Assembly: GCA_964356415.1 (NCBI GenBank)
Contig: CAYHHK010000127.1
Coordinates: 1-11,058, forward strand
From: JAPLDB01 sp964356415
Lineage (GTDB): Bacteria; Bacteroidota; Bacteroidia; AKYH767-A; 2013-40CM-41-45
Reading direction: 5' to 3'
DNA length: 11,058 nt
A program made the translations under genes and the position numbers. How positions within the stretch are numbered: position 1 is the stretch's first letter; each line of letters starts with the position of its first letter. Under the pieces are notes generated by a model, which saw nothing but the letters and a program-made list of their open reading frames with translations, had not been told where the DNA came from and did not search any database. Positions 1 through 7,210 of this stretch are shown here, one piece after another.

Positions 1-237
1 AATCATCGGGGCTTTTTGCTTATGCGGTGTTCAGCGTTTACTTTCAGGCTGAAGATGAGGGTTTGTTTTTACGAATTTTTTCTATAGGCGCACATCTTCC
101 CTTGCCTGTCAAAGGCAGGAAAAATTTGGAGTTAAATAAATTCATTACATGTAGGTAGGTACTATAGATCGGAAGAAGAATTTTAAAAATCAAGTATCAA
201 AAGGTGCTATTAGTAGTCTCCAAAAATATCCATTGAT
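1..237. other. Left-edge region downstream of lpxD, no gene assigned
   Basis: No coding region is supported here. One plus-strand frame is open from the left edge to a stop at 156-158 (about 51 codons). It has no recognisable motif and runs through a hairpin repeat, so it may be the tail of a gene outside the window or chance. On the minus strand, the direction of lpxD, no continuing gene is seen. A CAT at 4-6 could be the start of a minus-strand gene beyond the edge, but this cannot be judged. In many Bacteroidota lpxD is followed by the lpxC-fabZ fusion gene; it is not visible in these 237 bases. Confidence 0.5.
101..119. repeat. Short imperfect hairpin downstream of lpxD
   Basis: CTTGCCT (101-107) and AGGCAGG (113-119) pair as a 7-bp stem with one G-T wobble around a 5-base loop. 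On the minus strand the stem is not followed by a T tract, so it is a poor intrinsic terminator for lpxD, which ends about 120 bases before it. It resembles the small palindromic intergenic elements common in Bacteroidota, but its copy number cannot be checked here. Confidence 0.4.
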
Positions 238-1278
238 TTAAGACGTCTGCTTCAAATCCTTCAGCATCTGCTCCAATTCCTTCACTCGTTTTTCCAATTC
301 AGGTAATTTACGGAAAACAACATAGGTGCGTTTGTAATCACCAATACCAAAAGCAGGGGAGCCCTGAACAATTTCTCCTTCTGTGGTGATGCTGCTGCCG
401 ATGCCGCTTTGTGCTGCGATTTTTACTTTGTCTGCAATTGTGATGTGTCCAACTATACCCACTTGTCCGCCGATCATACAGTCTTTGCCTATCTTGGTAG
501 AACCTGCAATTCCTGTCTGGGCAGCAATAACTGTGTTTTCACCAATCTCAACGTTGTGTGCGATCTGAATGAGGTTGTCAAGTTTTACACCTTTTCGGAT
601 GATCGTTGAACCCAATGTTGCCCTGTCAATAGAAGTATTCGCACCAATCTCCACATGGTCTTCAATGATCACATTTCCGATCTGAGGAACTTTTTTGTAG
701 TTGTTTTCAGAGTTGGGCGTAAAGCCGAAACCATCAGCGCCGATCACAGTTCCTGTATGCAATGTGCAATTGGCACCGATCTTACACTCAGAATATACTT
801 TTGCACCTGAGAACAAAGTGGTGTTGTTTCCGATCACCACATTGTCACCGACAAAAGCTTGTGGATAAATTTTTACATTATTCCCAATCACTGCATTGTT
901 GCCGATGTATGCGAATGCACCTACATAACAATCGTTGCCGATTTTTGCAGAGGGGGAAATAAATGACGGCTGCTCAATTCCTTTTTTGTCAAGCTGGATC
1001 TGGTTGTAAATTTCCAGCAGTTTTACGAAACTTTCGTATGCATTCGGAACCCTGATGAGGGTAGCACTAACACTGTGCTCAGCAACAAAATCATCATTTA
1101 CAATAACCAGCGATGCTTTTGTTGTATAAATGTGATGAATGTACTTGGGATTCGCAAGGAAGGAAAGCGATCCGGGAATTCCTTCTTCTATTTTGCTGAG
1201 TGTACTGACCTTCGTGTTTTCGTCGCCTTCCACTTTCCCCCCTAATAGTTGGCTGACCTGTTTGGCTGTAAATTCCAT
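238..1278 (-). CDS. lpxD: LpxD, UDP-3-O-acylglucosamine N-acyltransferase
   Basis: The 346-residue product matches LpxD in length and architecture. The enzyme transfers a 3-hydroxyacyl chain from acyl carrier protein to the 2-amino group of UDP-3-O-acylglucosamine, the third step of lipid A synthesis, in the cytoplasm. Residues 1 to about 100 form the uridine-binding N-terminal domain. Residues from about 105 to 315 are hexapeptide repeats of a left-handed beta-helix (for example IGNNAV, IGNNVK, IGENTV). The segment ADGFGF near 181 and the IAHN motif with the expected catalytic His at 241 are present. Residues 318-346 are charged and heptad-like, as in the C-terminal helix used for trimer packing. 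The ATG start gives the usual N-terminus (FTAKQVSQLLGG). A weak promoter lies just upstream, and no lpxC or lpxA is seen nearby. Confidence 0.96.
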   Translation of the reverse strand: MEFTAKQVSQLLGGKVEGDENTKVSTLSKIEEGIPGSLSFLANPKYIHHIYTTKASLVIVNDDFVAEHSVSATLIRVPNAYESFVKLLEIYNQIQLDKKGIEQPSFISPSAKIGNDCYVGAFAYIGNNAVIGNNVKIYPQAFVGDNVVIGNNTTLFSGAKVYSECKIGANCTLHTGTVIGADGFGFTPNSENNYKKVPQIGNVIIEDHVEIGANTSIDRATLGSTIIRKGVKLDNLIQIAHNVEIGENTVIAAQTGIAGSTKIGKDCMIGGQVGIVGHITIADKVKIAAQSGIGSSITTEGEIVQGSPAFGIGDYKRTYVVFRKLPELEKRVKELEQMLKDLKQTS

Positions 1279-1297
1279 CCGAAAATTTTTGTGAGTA

Positions 1298-1327
1298 CGA
1301 ATGTACTAAATAACCATAATAGGCCAA
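1298..1327 (-). promoter_or_regulatory. Possible Bacteroidota-type promoter of lpxD
   Basis: Read on the minus strand, a TTG (1327-1325) is followed after 19 bases by TACATTCG (1305-1298), one mismatch from the TAnnTTTG -7 element. The predicted transcript would begin about 15 bases before the lpxD ATG at 1278. The same bases resemble the TTAGTA-ATTCGTA words of the nearby 25-bp array, so this could instead be a repeat remnant. Confidence 0.4.
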
Positions 1328-1515
1328 CTATTTCTGGCAGTTCCTAAATTGAAAATTAGTAATCATGGGCTATTAGAATTCGATTTTTTTGTGCTTTTGT
1401 CTTTGGAACAGCCGGAAACACATAGGAACAGAGGCCACATAGATGAACCCATCACGAAGGGATGAAGAGCCCTGGACAGAATACGGTATGCAAATCCTTA
1501 ATTCGAAAATCGCCA
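1328..1515. other. Intergenic DNA between lpxD and the 25-bp repeats
   Basis: No open frame of useful length and no RNA gene is recognised here. The stretch contains a T run at 1383-1389 without a convincing stem and two copies of CACATAG (1419-1425 and 1436-1442). It belongs to a 425-base gene-free interval, the rest of which is the lpxD promoter region and the repeat array. Confidence 0.5.
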
Positions 1516-1702
1516 TACGTACCTGGTATATACGTATCTATTCGTACTTAGTATATTCGTATCTATTCGTACTAAGCATATTCGTATCTATTCGTACTTA
1601 GTATATTCGTATCTATTCGTACTAAGCATATTCGTATCTATTCGTACTTAGTACCCTGGTATTCGTACTTCGTATATTCGTATCGTTTCGTTATTCGTAC
1701 CT
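1516..1702. repeat. 25-bp tandem repeat array with degenerate flanks
   Basis: Five contiguous 25-bp units occupy 1529-1553, 1554-1578, 1579-1603, 1604-1628 and 1629-1653 with almost no divergence. Units alternate in their last six bases: 1, 3 and 5 end in TTAGTA, 2 and 4 in TAAGCA, giving a 50-bp higher-order period. TACTAAG and CTTAGTA in neighbouring units are complementary, so alternate units could form stems. On the minus strand a unit divides into five pentamers (TACTA, AGTAC, GAATA, GATAC, GAATA). Degenerate copies continue to 1702, right beside the GLPGLI stop codon. Similar segments containing ACCTGGTAT and ACCCTGGTAT flank the regular part at 1521 and 1653. There are no spacers, so it is not a CRISPR array. 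Confidence 0.95.
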
Positions 1703-1703
1703 G

Positions 1704-2426
1704 TTACCAGATGTCGAAAATATTTGCAATCCACTCTTTGCTCCATTTCTCCTTGCCGTACTCCTTTTGAAATTTTGTTTTCAGCTCCTTGGCAGTGAAG
1801 ATCTTTTCTTTGGTTTTTGGCGGGACAAGTAAATTCAAATCCTGCCTTCCTTGTTCAATTGTTTTGGCAAAGTAAATCACGCCACCATCTTCTGTTGCGA
1901 GACCGAGGATCATTCCCGGTAAACCGCAAAAACTCTCCGGACCAAAACCTGAAGTGATCTCATTGCAGTACCAGGCATAGATGCGTGTTGTATCATTCTG
2001 CATCCAGATGGCTTTGCGGCAATTGAAACCTGCAATGGTACGGTTGCTGTCGGTGATCTTCCATTTTCTGCGATGCAGCGTATCTGTAAATATAACCTGG
2101 TTCCCCCAGATGTCTTTGATTGCATAAGTAGTATTGGCATTCACATCCTGATAGGTTGAGCTCTTGCTTGTCATCCAGCTGTAGTTTTCTTTCTCGTCAT
2201 TTTCTTTCGGTCGGAAAGACGCAAGCGTATCATTGAAAAATAATTCAAACTCATCCACTTTAGTTTTGTCCGATTCCTTCACCCAGTTGGTAACCCAGTC
2301 TTCATTCTTGAAACGCTTGTACAGGTTGGTCTTCCGCTCAAACAGAATTTTCCCTGAGGTTATCTGCGCAGATGCAGTTCCTGATAGAAATAAGATGCTA
2401 AGTAAAATTCTAATTTGTAATTTCAT
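1704..2426 (-). CDS. GLPGLI-family secreted protein
   Basis: The protein has 240 residues. Residues 1-20 form a signal peptide (hydrophobic LLSILFLSG, then TASA, cleavage before Gln21). The signature CGLPGMILGL at 167-176 identifies the GLPGLI family, with Met in place of the usual second Leu. Other visible family traits are the segment WKITDSNRTIAGFNCRKA (122-139), where a Cys precedes basic residues, and AWYCNEI (151-157). GLPGLI proteins are confined mainly to Bacteroidota, are exported, and have no established biochemical function. The gene follows the barrel-protein gene in the same direction with a 225-base gap full of repeats, an arrangement often seen for this family, so a shared envelope function is inferred. 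The stop codon abuts the 25-bp array. Confidence 0.9.
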   Translation of the reverse strand: MKLQIRILLSILFLSGTASAQITSGKILFERKTNLYKRFKNEDWVTNWVKESDKTKVDEFELFFNDTLASFRPKENDEKENYSWMTSKSSTYQDVNANTTYAIKDIWGNQVIFTDTLHRRKWKITDSNRTIAGFNCRKAIWMQNDTTRIYAWYCNEITSGFGPESFCGLPGMILGLATEDGGVIYFAKTIEQGRQDLNLLVPPKTKEKIFTAKELKTKFQKEYGKEKWSKEWIANIFDIW

Positions 2427-2434
2427 TGTTCATT

Positions 2435-2499
2435 GGAGCAGCCGGAGAGCAGCCGTCATTGGTCAGTAAAGCAGCCTTAGAGCAGCCGTCATTAGGTCA
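2435..2499. repeat. Imperfect direct repeat before the GLPGLI gene
   Basis: Two copies of a roughly 31-base segment sharing GAGCAGCCGTCATT lie at about 2435-2465 and 2469-2499. Each contains two AGCAGCC words. On the minus strand they sit immediately before the GLPGLI start codon. Further ATGACC-like words follow, including an ATGAACA directly before the ATG. They make up most of the predicted leader of this gene. Confidence 0.7.
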
Positions 2500-2531
2500 T
2501 TGGTCATTGATGGATTATCTACTGTCAATTT

Positions 2532-2657
2532 TTTACTGCTTATTGCTAACTGCCAACTGCCTATTTCTAACTTCTAACTTCTAACTTCTAACTTCTTACT
2601 TCTTACTTTTAACTTTTAACTTTTGACTTTTGACTTCCTACTTCCTACTTCCTACTC
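2532..2657. repeat. Heptamer array at the 3' end of the barrel-protein gene
   Basis: Eighteen in-phase 7-bp units run from 2532 to 2657. On the minus strand (sense of the adjacent genes) the regular part has AAGT followed by a variable triplet: AGG, CAA, TAA and AAG twice each, TAG four times. It then decays into CAGT-type units. The first unit, GAGTAGG at 2657-2651, supplies the last Glu codon and the TAG stop of the barrel gene, so the array begins inside the coding sequence. The units come as runs of identical copies, which suggests local duplication followed by divergence. Confidence 0.95.
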
Positions 2658-5381
2658 ATCCTCTCCGTCTTTCTCCTTATTGCTATTAAACTTGAATTGA
2701 ATTTTAAACAGGAAGTATCGTCCGATCACGTTCGACTTCACATCACTGGTTACATTGTCCTGTGTATCGCGATAGGTGCTGATGTTCTGATTCAACAGGT
2801 CATTCACGCTTACTGACAGGATCAGGTTTTCATTCTTCAAAAATGTTTTATACAACGATGCATTCCAGATGAGGTATTGGATATTGTAATTGTCTTCTCT
2901 GCCATAGGTTTTGTTGAAGCTGGCATCTGTTTCAATTCTGAATTTACCCGGAAAGGTAAAGTTTACAGAAGCATTGTAGGCAGTGCTGTAATATGTCTGG
3001 TCGCTTTTTGTGTTGAGGGTTGATGAAACTGAGTTGTAATTGAGACTTCCTCCAAGATGTATTTCAATCGTGTCTGTTTCAATTTGAATATCCAGTTCTG
3101 CATTGGGTGAAAAATTCTTTGTCGTATTTTTAATGGAATTGATGTAACTCACATTGTTGTTGTACTGGAAATTAAAGCCCGGGTTGAATTCCACGACCTT
3201 GTCGAGTATCGGAAAGCCGAAACCCATATACCCATATGCGTTGTAATTGCCTTCAGTATTGAGTGGAGTAGAGGTGGTTTTCCCGACGCTGTCATAGGAA
3301 ATATCATTCGCAAATCCATGCTGCGTAGTGGTATAGCCTATGCTGCTCCAGAGATGCCTGCCACTGATAAGTGCCCATGTATAAAAGTCGAGATTGAAGT
3401 TGTGTGAATAGGTAGGAAGCAGGTTTGGATTTCCATTAATAATGTAATTCGGATTGCTGTTGTCAGGAACCGGTTGCAGCTGGTTCAGGTCCGGTTGCCC
3501 TGAATTGGTAGTGTAGCGCAGCGTCAACTGTTTATTGTCAGAGAATTTATAGCGGTAGGTGAGATAAGGTAAAATGTTATTGACTGTTTGGGAAAGCGTT
3601 GAATCACTTACGAGGTTATGATTGTTTGCATACACCTGGCGTATGCGTGCGCCAAGTGATAAAGTGTATTTCTTCACTTCGTACGAAAGTTTTGCGCCGG
3701 CACGGTTGATCGTCCTCAGGGTCGAAAAACTGTTGGAGTAAACACCATTTTCTGAATTGTATCCGCCGTTGAAATAATCAAAAGTCTTTTTGGTTTGTTT
3801 TCCCTTGCTGTAGATCATGTCGTACGAAAGCTCCATCTTGAATTTTTTCGTGAATGGCTCCGTATAGGTCAATGCTGCTGAATGGGTTTGCTTATCACTG
3901 ACAGCAGTTTTTTCCTGATCTGTATTAACAGGAAGAGAAGAATCGTTTGATTTTAAAAATCCTTTTGTATCCGCATTCACAAGGCCGATTGTGTAATTGA
4001 CCACCAGTTTTCTTTCCTTCTTTTTGAAGTTGCGTGTCACTTTGGCGGAATTGGTCCAGTCGTAGTTATTCGTGGTTGAGCTTGGATTCACTGATGTTGT
4101 GCGGGTAACGGAATCACTGTTAGTGCTCAGTGTGTCATAAGCATACGAGTACTTGTTTCCTTCATTGTATTTTAGCTTTGAAGAAACTTCAAGTTCGGTG
4201 AGCGAATCAATTGTTTGAATGATGGTAATATTTGGTGCATGTTTTTCGCCCGATTTATGCGAATCCATGAACTGGGTTGATTTGTAAGATGTATCGGATA
4301 GAAAATATTGTGACCTTGTTTCTGAATGAACGTCTGCAAGCGCATTGGAATACGTGTAATTCAATGTCACCTTGGTTTTCTTACTCAGCTGGTCGGCGAA
4401 ATAAAATCCGCTTTTAAACGTCCGTGGAATTCCGCCATCATCATTGCTATTCCAGGAAGTCATCATGCCGTCATCAGTGTATTCCCTTGTCATGCCATCA
4501 TCGATGTTGTATTTCCACATTTCATTCCAGTCGAACCTTGATTTGGGTGTATTCGATGCAAGTGTAAAAACAGATAGTTTTCTTTTTCCCTTGAAGTAAT
4601 TTCCGAGCAATTCTCCCTCATAATATTTTTGAAAATCGCTTGCCCCCGAAACTTTTCCAAAGTAGCCTTTCTTTGCATCATCTTTCAATTTCAGGTCCAT
4701 GACCTTGAGGGTTTCTTTGTCATCGGAAGATGCATCTTCATTCTTCTTGTCATACACCTGAACGCTTTCAACGCTGCTGGCAGCAAGATTTTTTGTTGCT
4801 GTGGTAGGATCGCTTCCAAAAAATTCATCTCCATCAACAAGTACCTGGTCAACTGCTTTGCCTTGTGAGAAAATTTTGCCGTCGGCATCAACTTTAATAC
4901 CAGGAAGTTTTTTTAATAAGTCTTCCACCACAGCATTCTGTTTTACTTTGAATGAATCGGCTGTATAGATTAATGTGTCCCCCTTATAATAAACCGGATC
5001 AGCATAACCGAATACAGTTACTTCGTTCAATGTAATGCTCTTGGGTGGAAGGATTATTTTTTGAAGATCGAAGGTGTTGTTTTCCTTACTTCCCAATAGA
5101 ATAATGGTCTGGTCTCCAAAACGCGGATGAGAAATGATGACCTGGTATGTGTCTGCGGGAATTGAATCAAGTTTGAAATATCCATTTGCATCTGTGCGAG
5201 TGAAACCCGTAAGCAGCGAATCACTCAGCCTGACTGTCATTGCAACGGCATTTTGCAGGGGTTTCTGGTCGGTGGTGTCCTGAACAATACCGCTGATATT
5301 CATTTGCTGCGCATGCATCTGTGAGGGCATGAGCAATACAAGAAATAGGAAGAATAAAATCGAGAGGCGAGAGGAGTACAT
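2652..5381 (-). CDS. TonB-receptor-like outer-membrane beta-barrel protein
   Basis: The protein has 909 residues. Residues 1-24 are a signal peptide ending MHA before QQ. Residues 28 to about 105 form a carboxypeptidase-regulatory-like beta-sandwich (NISGIVQDTTDQKPL, TDANGYFKLDSIP). At about 116 the segment ITLNEVTVFG opens a plug-like domain that includes VVEDLLKKLPGIKVDADGKI and VDGDEFFGSDP, up to about 230. The remainder is rich in alternating aromatic and polar strands, as in the outer-membrane beta-barrel family typical of Bacteroidota. It ends with the strand FLFKIQFKF followed by an acidic tail, so the barrel is not C-terminal to the last residue. It should lie in the outer membrane and may import or bind a substrate that cannot be deduced. 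SusC is less likely because no SusD partner is present; the neighbour is a GLPGLI gene. Confidence 0.9.
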   Translation of the reverse strand: MYSSRLSILFFLFLVLLMPSQMHAQQMNISGIVQDTTDQKPLQNAVAMTVRLSDSLLTGFTRTDANGYFKLDSIPADTYQVIISHPRFGDQTIILLGSKENNTFDLQKIILPPKSITLNEVTVFGYADPVYYKGDTLIYTADSFKVKQNAVVEDLLKKLPGIKVDADGKIFSQGKAVDQVLVDGDEFFGSDPTTATKNLAASSVESVQVYDKKNEDASSDDKETLKVMDLKLKDDAKKGYFGKVSGASDFQKYYEGELLGNYFKGKRKLSVFTLASNTPKSRFDWNEMWKYNIDDGMTREYTDDGMMTSWNSNDDGGIPRTFKSGFYFADQLSKKTKVTLNYTYSNALADVHSETRSQYFLSDTSYKSTQFMDSHKSGEKHAPNITIIQTIDSLTELEVSSKLKYNEGNKYSYAYDTLSTNSDSVTRTTSVNPSSTTNNYDWTNSAKVTRNFKKKERKLVVNYTIGLVNADTKGFLKSNDSSLPVNTDQEKTAVSDKQTHSAALTYTEPFTKKFKMELSYDMIYSKGKQTKKTFDYFNGGYNSENGVYSNSFSTLRTINRAGAKLSYEVKKYTLSLGARIRQVYANNHNLVSDSTLSQTVNNILPYLTYRYKFSDNKQLTLRYTTNSGQPDLNQLQPVPDNSNPNYIINGNPNLLPTYSHNFNLDFYTWALISGRHLWSSIGYTTTQHGFANDISYDSVGKTTSTPLNTEGNYNAYGYMGFGFPILDKVVEFNPGFNFQYNNNVSYINSIKNTTKNFSPNAELDIQIETDTIEIHLGGSLNYNSVSSTLNTKSDQTYYSTAYNASVNFTFPGKFRIETDASFNKTYGREDNYNIQYLIWNASLYKTFLKNENLILSVSVNDLLNQNISTYRDTQDNVTSDVKSNVIGRYFLFKIQFKFNSNKEKDGEDE

Positions 5382-5470
5382 TTAGCGGTGCAACTTACAT
5401 GATTTTTTGCAAGCAGAATTTAATAATTTGTTAAAAGGAAAAACGCCCGACCTATTGTGGCATTGAAAAT

Positions 5471-5698
5471 CTATTTGGAGTCAGGCAGGAGAAAAAAGTT
5501 TGAAATGTACCCGCCCTTTTTTTTGAAGTCGAATTCAACTTCATCCGCTCCTGTACCTTTCCGGAGTTTTTCCGGACCGGGTAAATTAAACACCGCTGAA
5601 ACATCGGCAGCAATCTGCTTGCAATAATTAAAGGTAATTGTCAATTTTATCAATGTGAAGCAATCTGAATTCAGAAATATTTTTGCACGTGTAGCCAT
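5471..5698 (-). CDS. Small hypothetical ORF, possibly a real gene
   Basis: A 75-codon minus-strand ORF is not recognised as any family. The C-terminal 50 residues have protein-like composition (IAADVSAVFNLPGPEK, then GADEVEFDF and a KKKGG segment) and no complementary plus-strand gene explains it except at the first 44 bases, which overlap the divergent pseudogene start. An AGGA lies about 8 bases before the ATG. The beginning may be wrong: the coding-like part starts near residue 18, so the gene could be shorter or a remnant whose start has been lost. It ends 89 bases before the barrel-protein gene in the same direction. No signal peptide or membrane segment is visible. Confidence 0.3.
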   Translation of the reverse strand: MATRAKIFLNSDCFTLIKLTITFNYCKQIAADVSAVFNLPGPEKLRKGTGADEVEFDFKKKGGYISNFFLLPDSK

Positions 5699-6875
5699 TG
5701 TCTGTCCTGTACATTGCTTTTTTTTTCTTATAGTTATTTTTCACTGTGGCTTTGCTTGCGCTCAGACAAATCCAACTGCTATTCAAATTCCTGTAGCTGA
5801 GGATTTCACTAATAACTGGCTTAAATCATCGGGGATTCCAAGCGGGTTTGCAGTATGGACATCGGCAGGTGCCCCGCGGACTTCAAATACATCTGCTTCC
5901 ATAAGTAATGCTAACGGTGACGAAAGCACTTTTGATTCCGCCACGGTAGTAAAAAGTCCGGGGAAAGCATATGGCTATTCCGCAATTGGCGCATGCAAGT
6001 TATGTTGACGGGCCTTTAAAAAAGTCTGGTGATGATGCATTTATTTTTCCCATTGGCAGGAATGGTTACCTCCGTATCCTTGCTATTACTGCCGGAGGAA
6101 ATACATCGGACGCATTCACGGCAGAATATTTACATTTGAATCCGCAGGCTCTTTATGGAAACAATTTGGCTTCGGGAATTGATCATATCAGTCAGTGCGA
6201 ATACTGGTTTCTTGCACAAGATAACGGTACATCAGTGCGAAAGGTAACCCTGGGTTGGGATGGCAACAGTTGCGGTGTGAATTTTCTTTCACAACTTCTG
6301 GTTGCCAGATATAATGCAGGTACCACTCAATGGGTGAACGAAGGAAATACGCTTACAACAGGTAACAACCTATCAGGGACGGTAAGGAGTGCTGACGTGA
6401 GCGGTTATGGTCCGTTTACATTGGCTTCAACAACCTCGAATAATCTATTACCTGTTTCACTTTTATCTTTTAATGCAAAGAGTAATGGCAAAGAAGTGGA
6501 GTTGGATTGGGAAACAAGCGCTGAATACAATAACCGGTAGTTTACGATTCAGCGCAGCAAAAACGGAACTCAATTTGATGACATCTTATTTACTGATGGT
6601 GCCGGAAACAGCACACAGGTAAAACGGTATAAGCTAACGGACATGAATCCTTTAAGTGGTGTTTCATATTACAGGTTGATGCAAACCGATTTTGACGGCA
6701 CGTACACCTTCAGCAGCATTGCTGCAGTGCGTATGGAAGCGGAGCAAATGCATCTGACATCCTTCATTTCTTCAAAGGAAAATTCAGCCGTAGATTTTGA
6801 CTTGTTTCTGCCGGAATCTATTACCTGAACATCATGAGTGGGGAGTTTTTGATTACCAGGAAATTTTATTATTGA
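5655..6875 (+). pseudogene. Broken gene for a T9SS-secreted protein
   Basis: Three fragments of one exported-protein type are recognisable. Fragment 1 (5655 to about 5985, GTG start) has a signal peptide ending ACA before QTNP, then a segment typical of the N-terminus of Bacteroidota surface proteins. Fragment 2 lies in the next frame, from about 5985 to 6828. It includes SYVDGPLKKSGDDAFIFPIG, LPVSLLSFNAK and SYYRLMQTDFDG, the usual lead-in to a T9SS sorting domain. It is interrupted by TAG at 6538-6540, where relatives have an aromatic residue before FTIQRS, and ends at TGA 6826-6828. Fragment 3 (6810-6875, a different frame) encodes AGIYYLNIMSGEFLITRKF, the end of a T9SS type A sorting domain. 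Sequence between the fragments seems deleted. A full-length exported product is not expected. Confidence 0.85.
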
Positions 6876-7130
6876 AACCGGTGCTCCTTAGCACGGTTCT
6901 ATTAGCCTTCTTCGGATAACAATGTCCCCTGTCTGCACTTCAGCTTATTGCCTTCAAACTCCTGATTAGAAGGGATAAGTAGCGTTTCCGGCCAATCGTC
7001 CGAATGGCTTAAATTAGCCCCGGTTGAGCTTGTCCGGTCAACTTTATTTCGGCGGAAATCAAATCTGTTCTATCCAGATAAACCTGCCTAAAATCCGGCC
7101 CGGAAAAACCTGCATTTTGTATTTATTTCT
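6876..7130. other. Intergenic region upstream of rpsA
   Basis: No gene is supported. Visible elements are: a hairpin GTGCT/AGCAC (6881-6885 and 6890-6894) just after the pseudogene, without a good T tract; an 18-base imperfect palindrome starting GCCAATCG near 6998; complementary GTTGA/TCAAC (7023-7027 and 7038-7042); and an 11-base inverted repeat TCCGGCCCGGA at 7094-7104, framed by two copies of AACCTGC (7081-7087 and 7107-7113). The last lies about 30 bases before the rpsA -33 box and could be an operator, but this rests on symmetry alone. Confidence 0.5.
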
Positions 7131-7160
7131 TTTGTTGTTCCGAATAATCTTGTAAGTTTG
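7131..7160 (+). promoter_or_regulatory. rpsA promoter, Bacteroidota sigma-A type
   Basis: TTTG at 7131-7134 and a perfect TAnnTTTG element (TAAGTTTG, 7153-7160) are separated by 18 bases, the consensus layout of housekeeping promoters in Bacteroidota. Transcription would begin near 7165, leaving an A/T-rich leader of about 45 bases. The leader has no Shine-Dalgarno sequence; the bases before the ATG at 7211 are ACATTTAA. Confidence 0.8.
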
Positions 7161-7210
7161 CGTCCCCTAAAAATAAATTCATTAATTAATACTAACAATT
7201 TAACATTTAA

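Noticed and set aside
168..178. Sequencing-adapter remnant (AGATCGGAAGA)
   Set aside because: The match to the common adapter stops after 11 bases and lies in otherwise ordinary sequence, so it is most likely coincidence.
1094..1327. 77-codon minus-strand ORF overlapping the lpxD start
   Set aside because: It is an alternative frame over the well-supported lpxD N-terminus and has no recognisable features.
1529..1653. CRISPR array
   Set aside because: The 25-bp units are contiguous, with no unique spacers between them, and no cas genes are present.
6538..6540. Programmed readthrough or recoded TAG in the T9SS protein gene
   Set aside because: The same gene has two further frame disruptions with apparently missing sequence, so a simple nonsense mutation in a decaying gene is the better explanation.
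5971..6540. Separate intact gene starting at ATG 5971
   Set aside because: It has no signal peptide, begins in the middle of a known surface-protein segment and ends at the nonsense codon; it is a fragment of the pseudogene.
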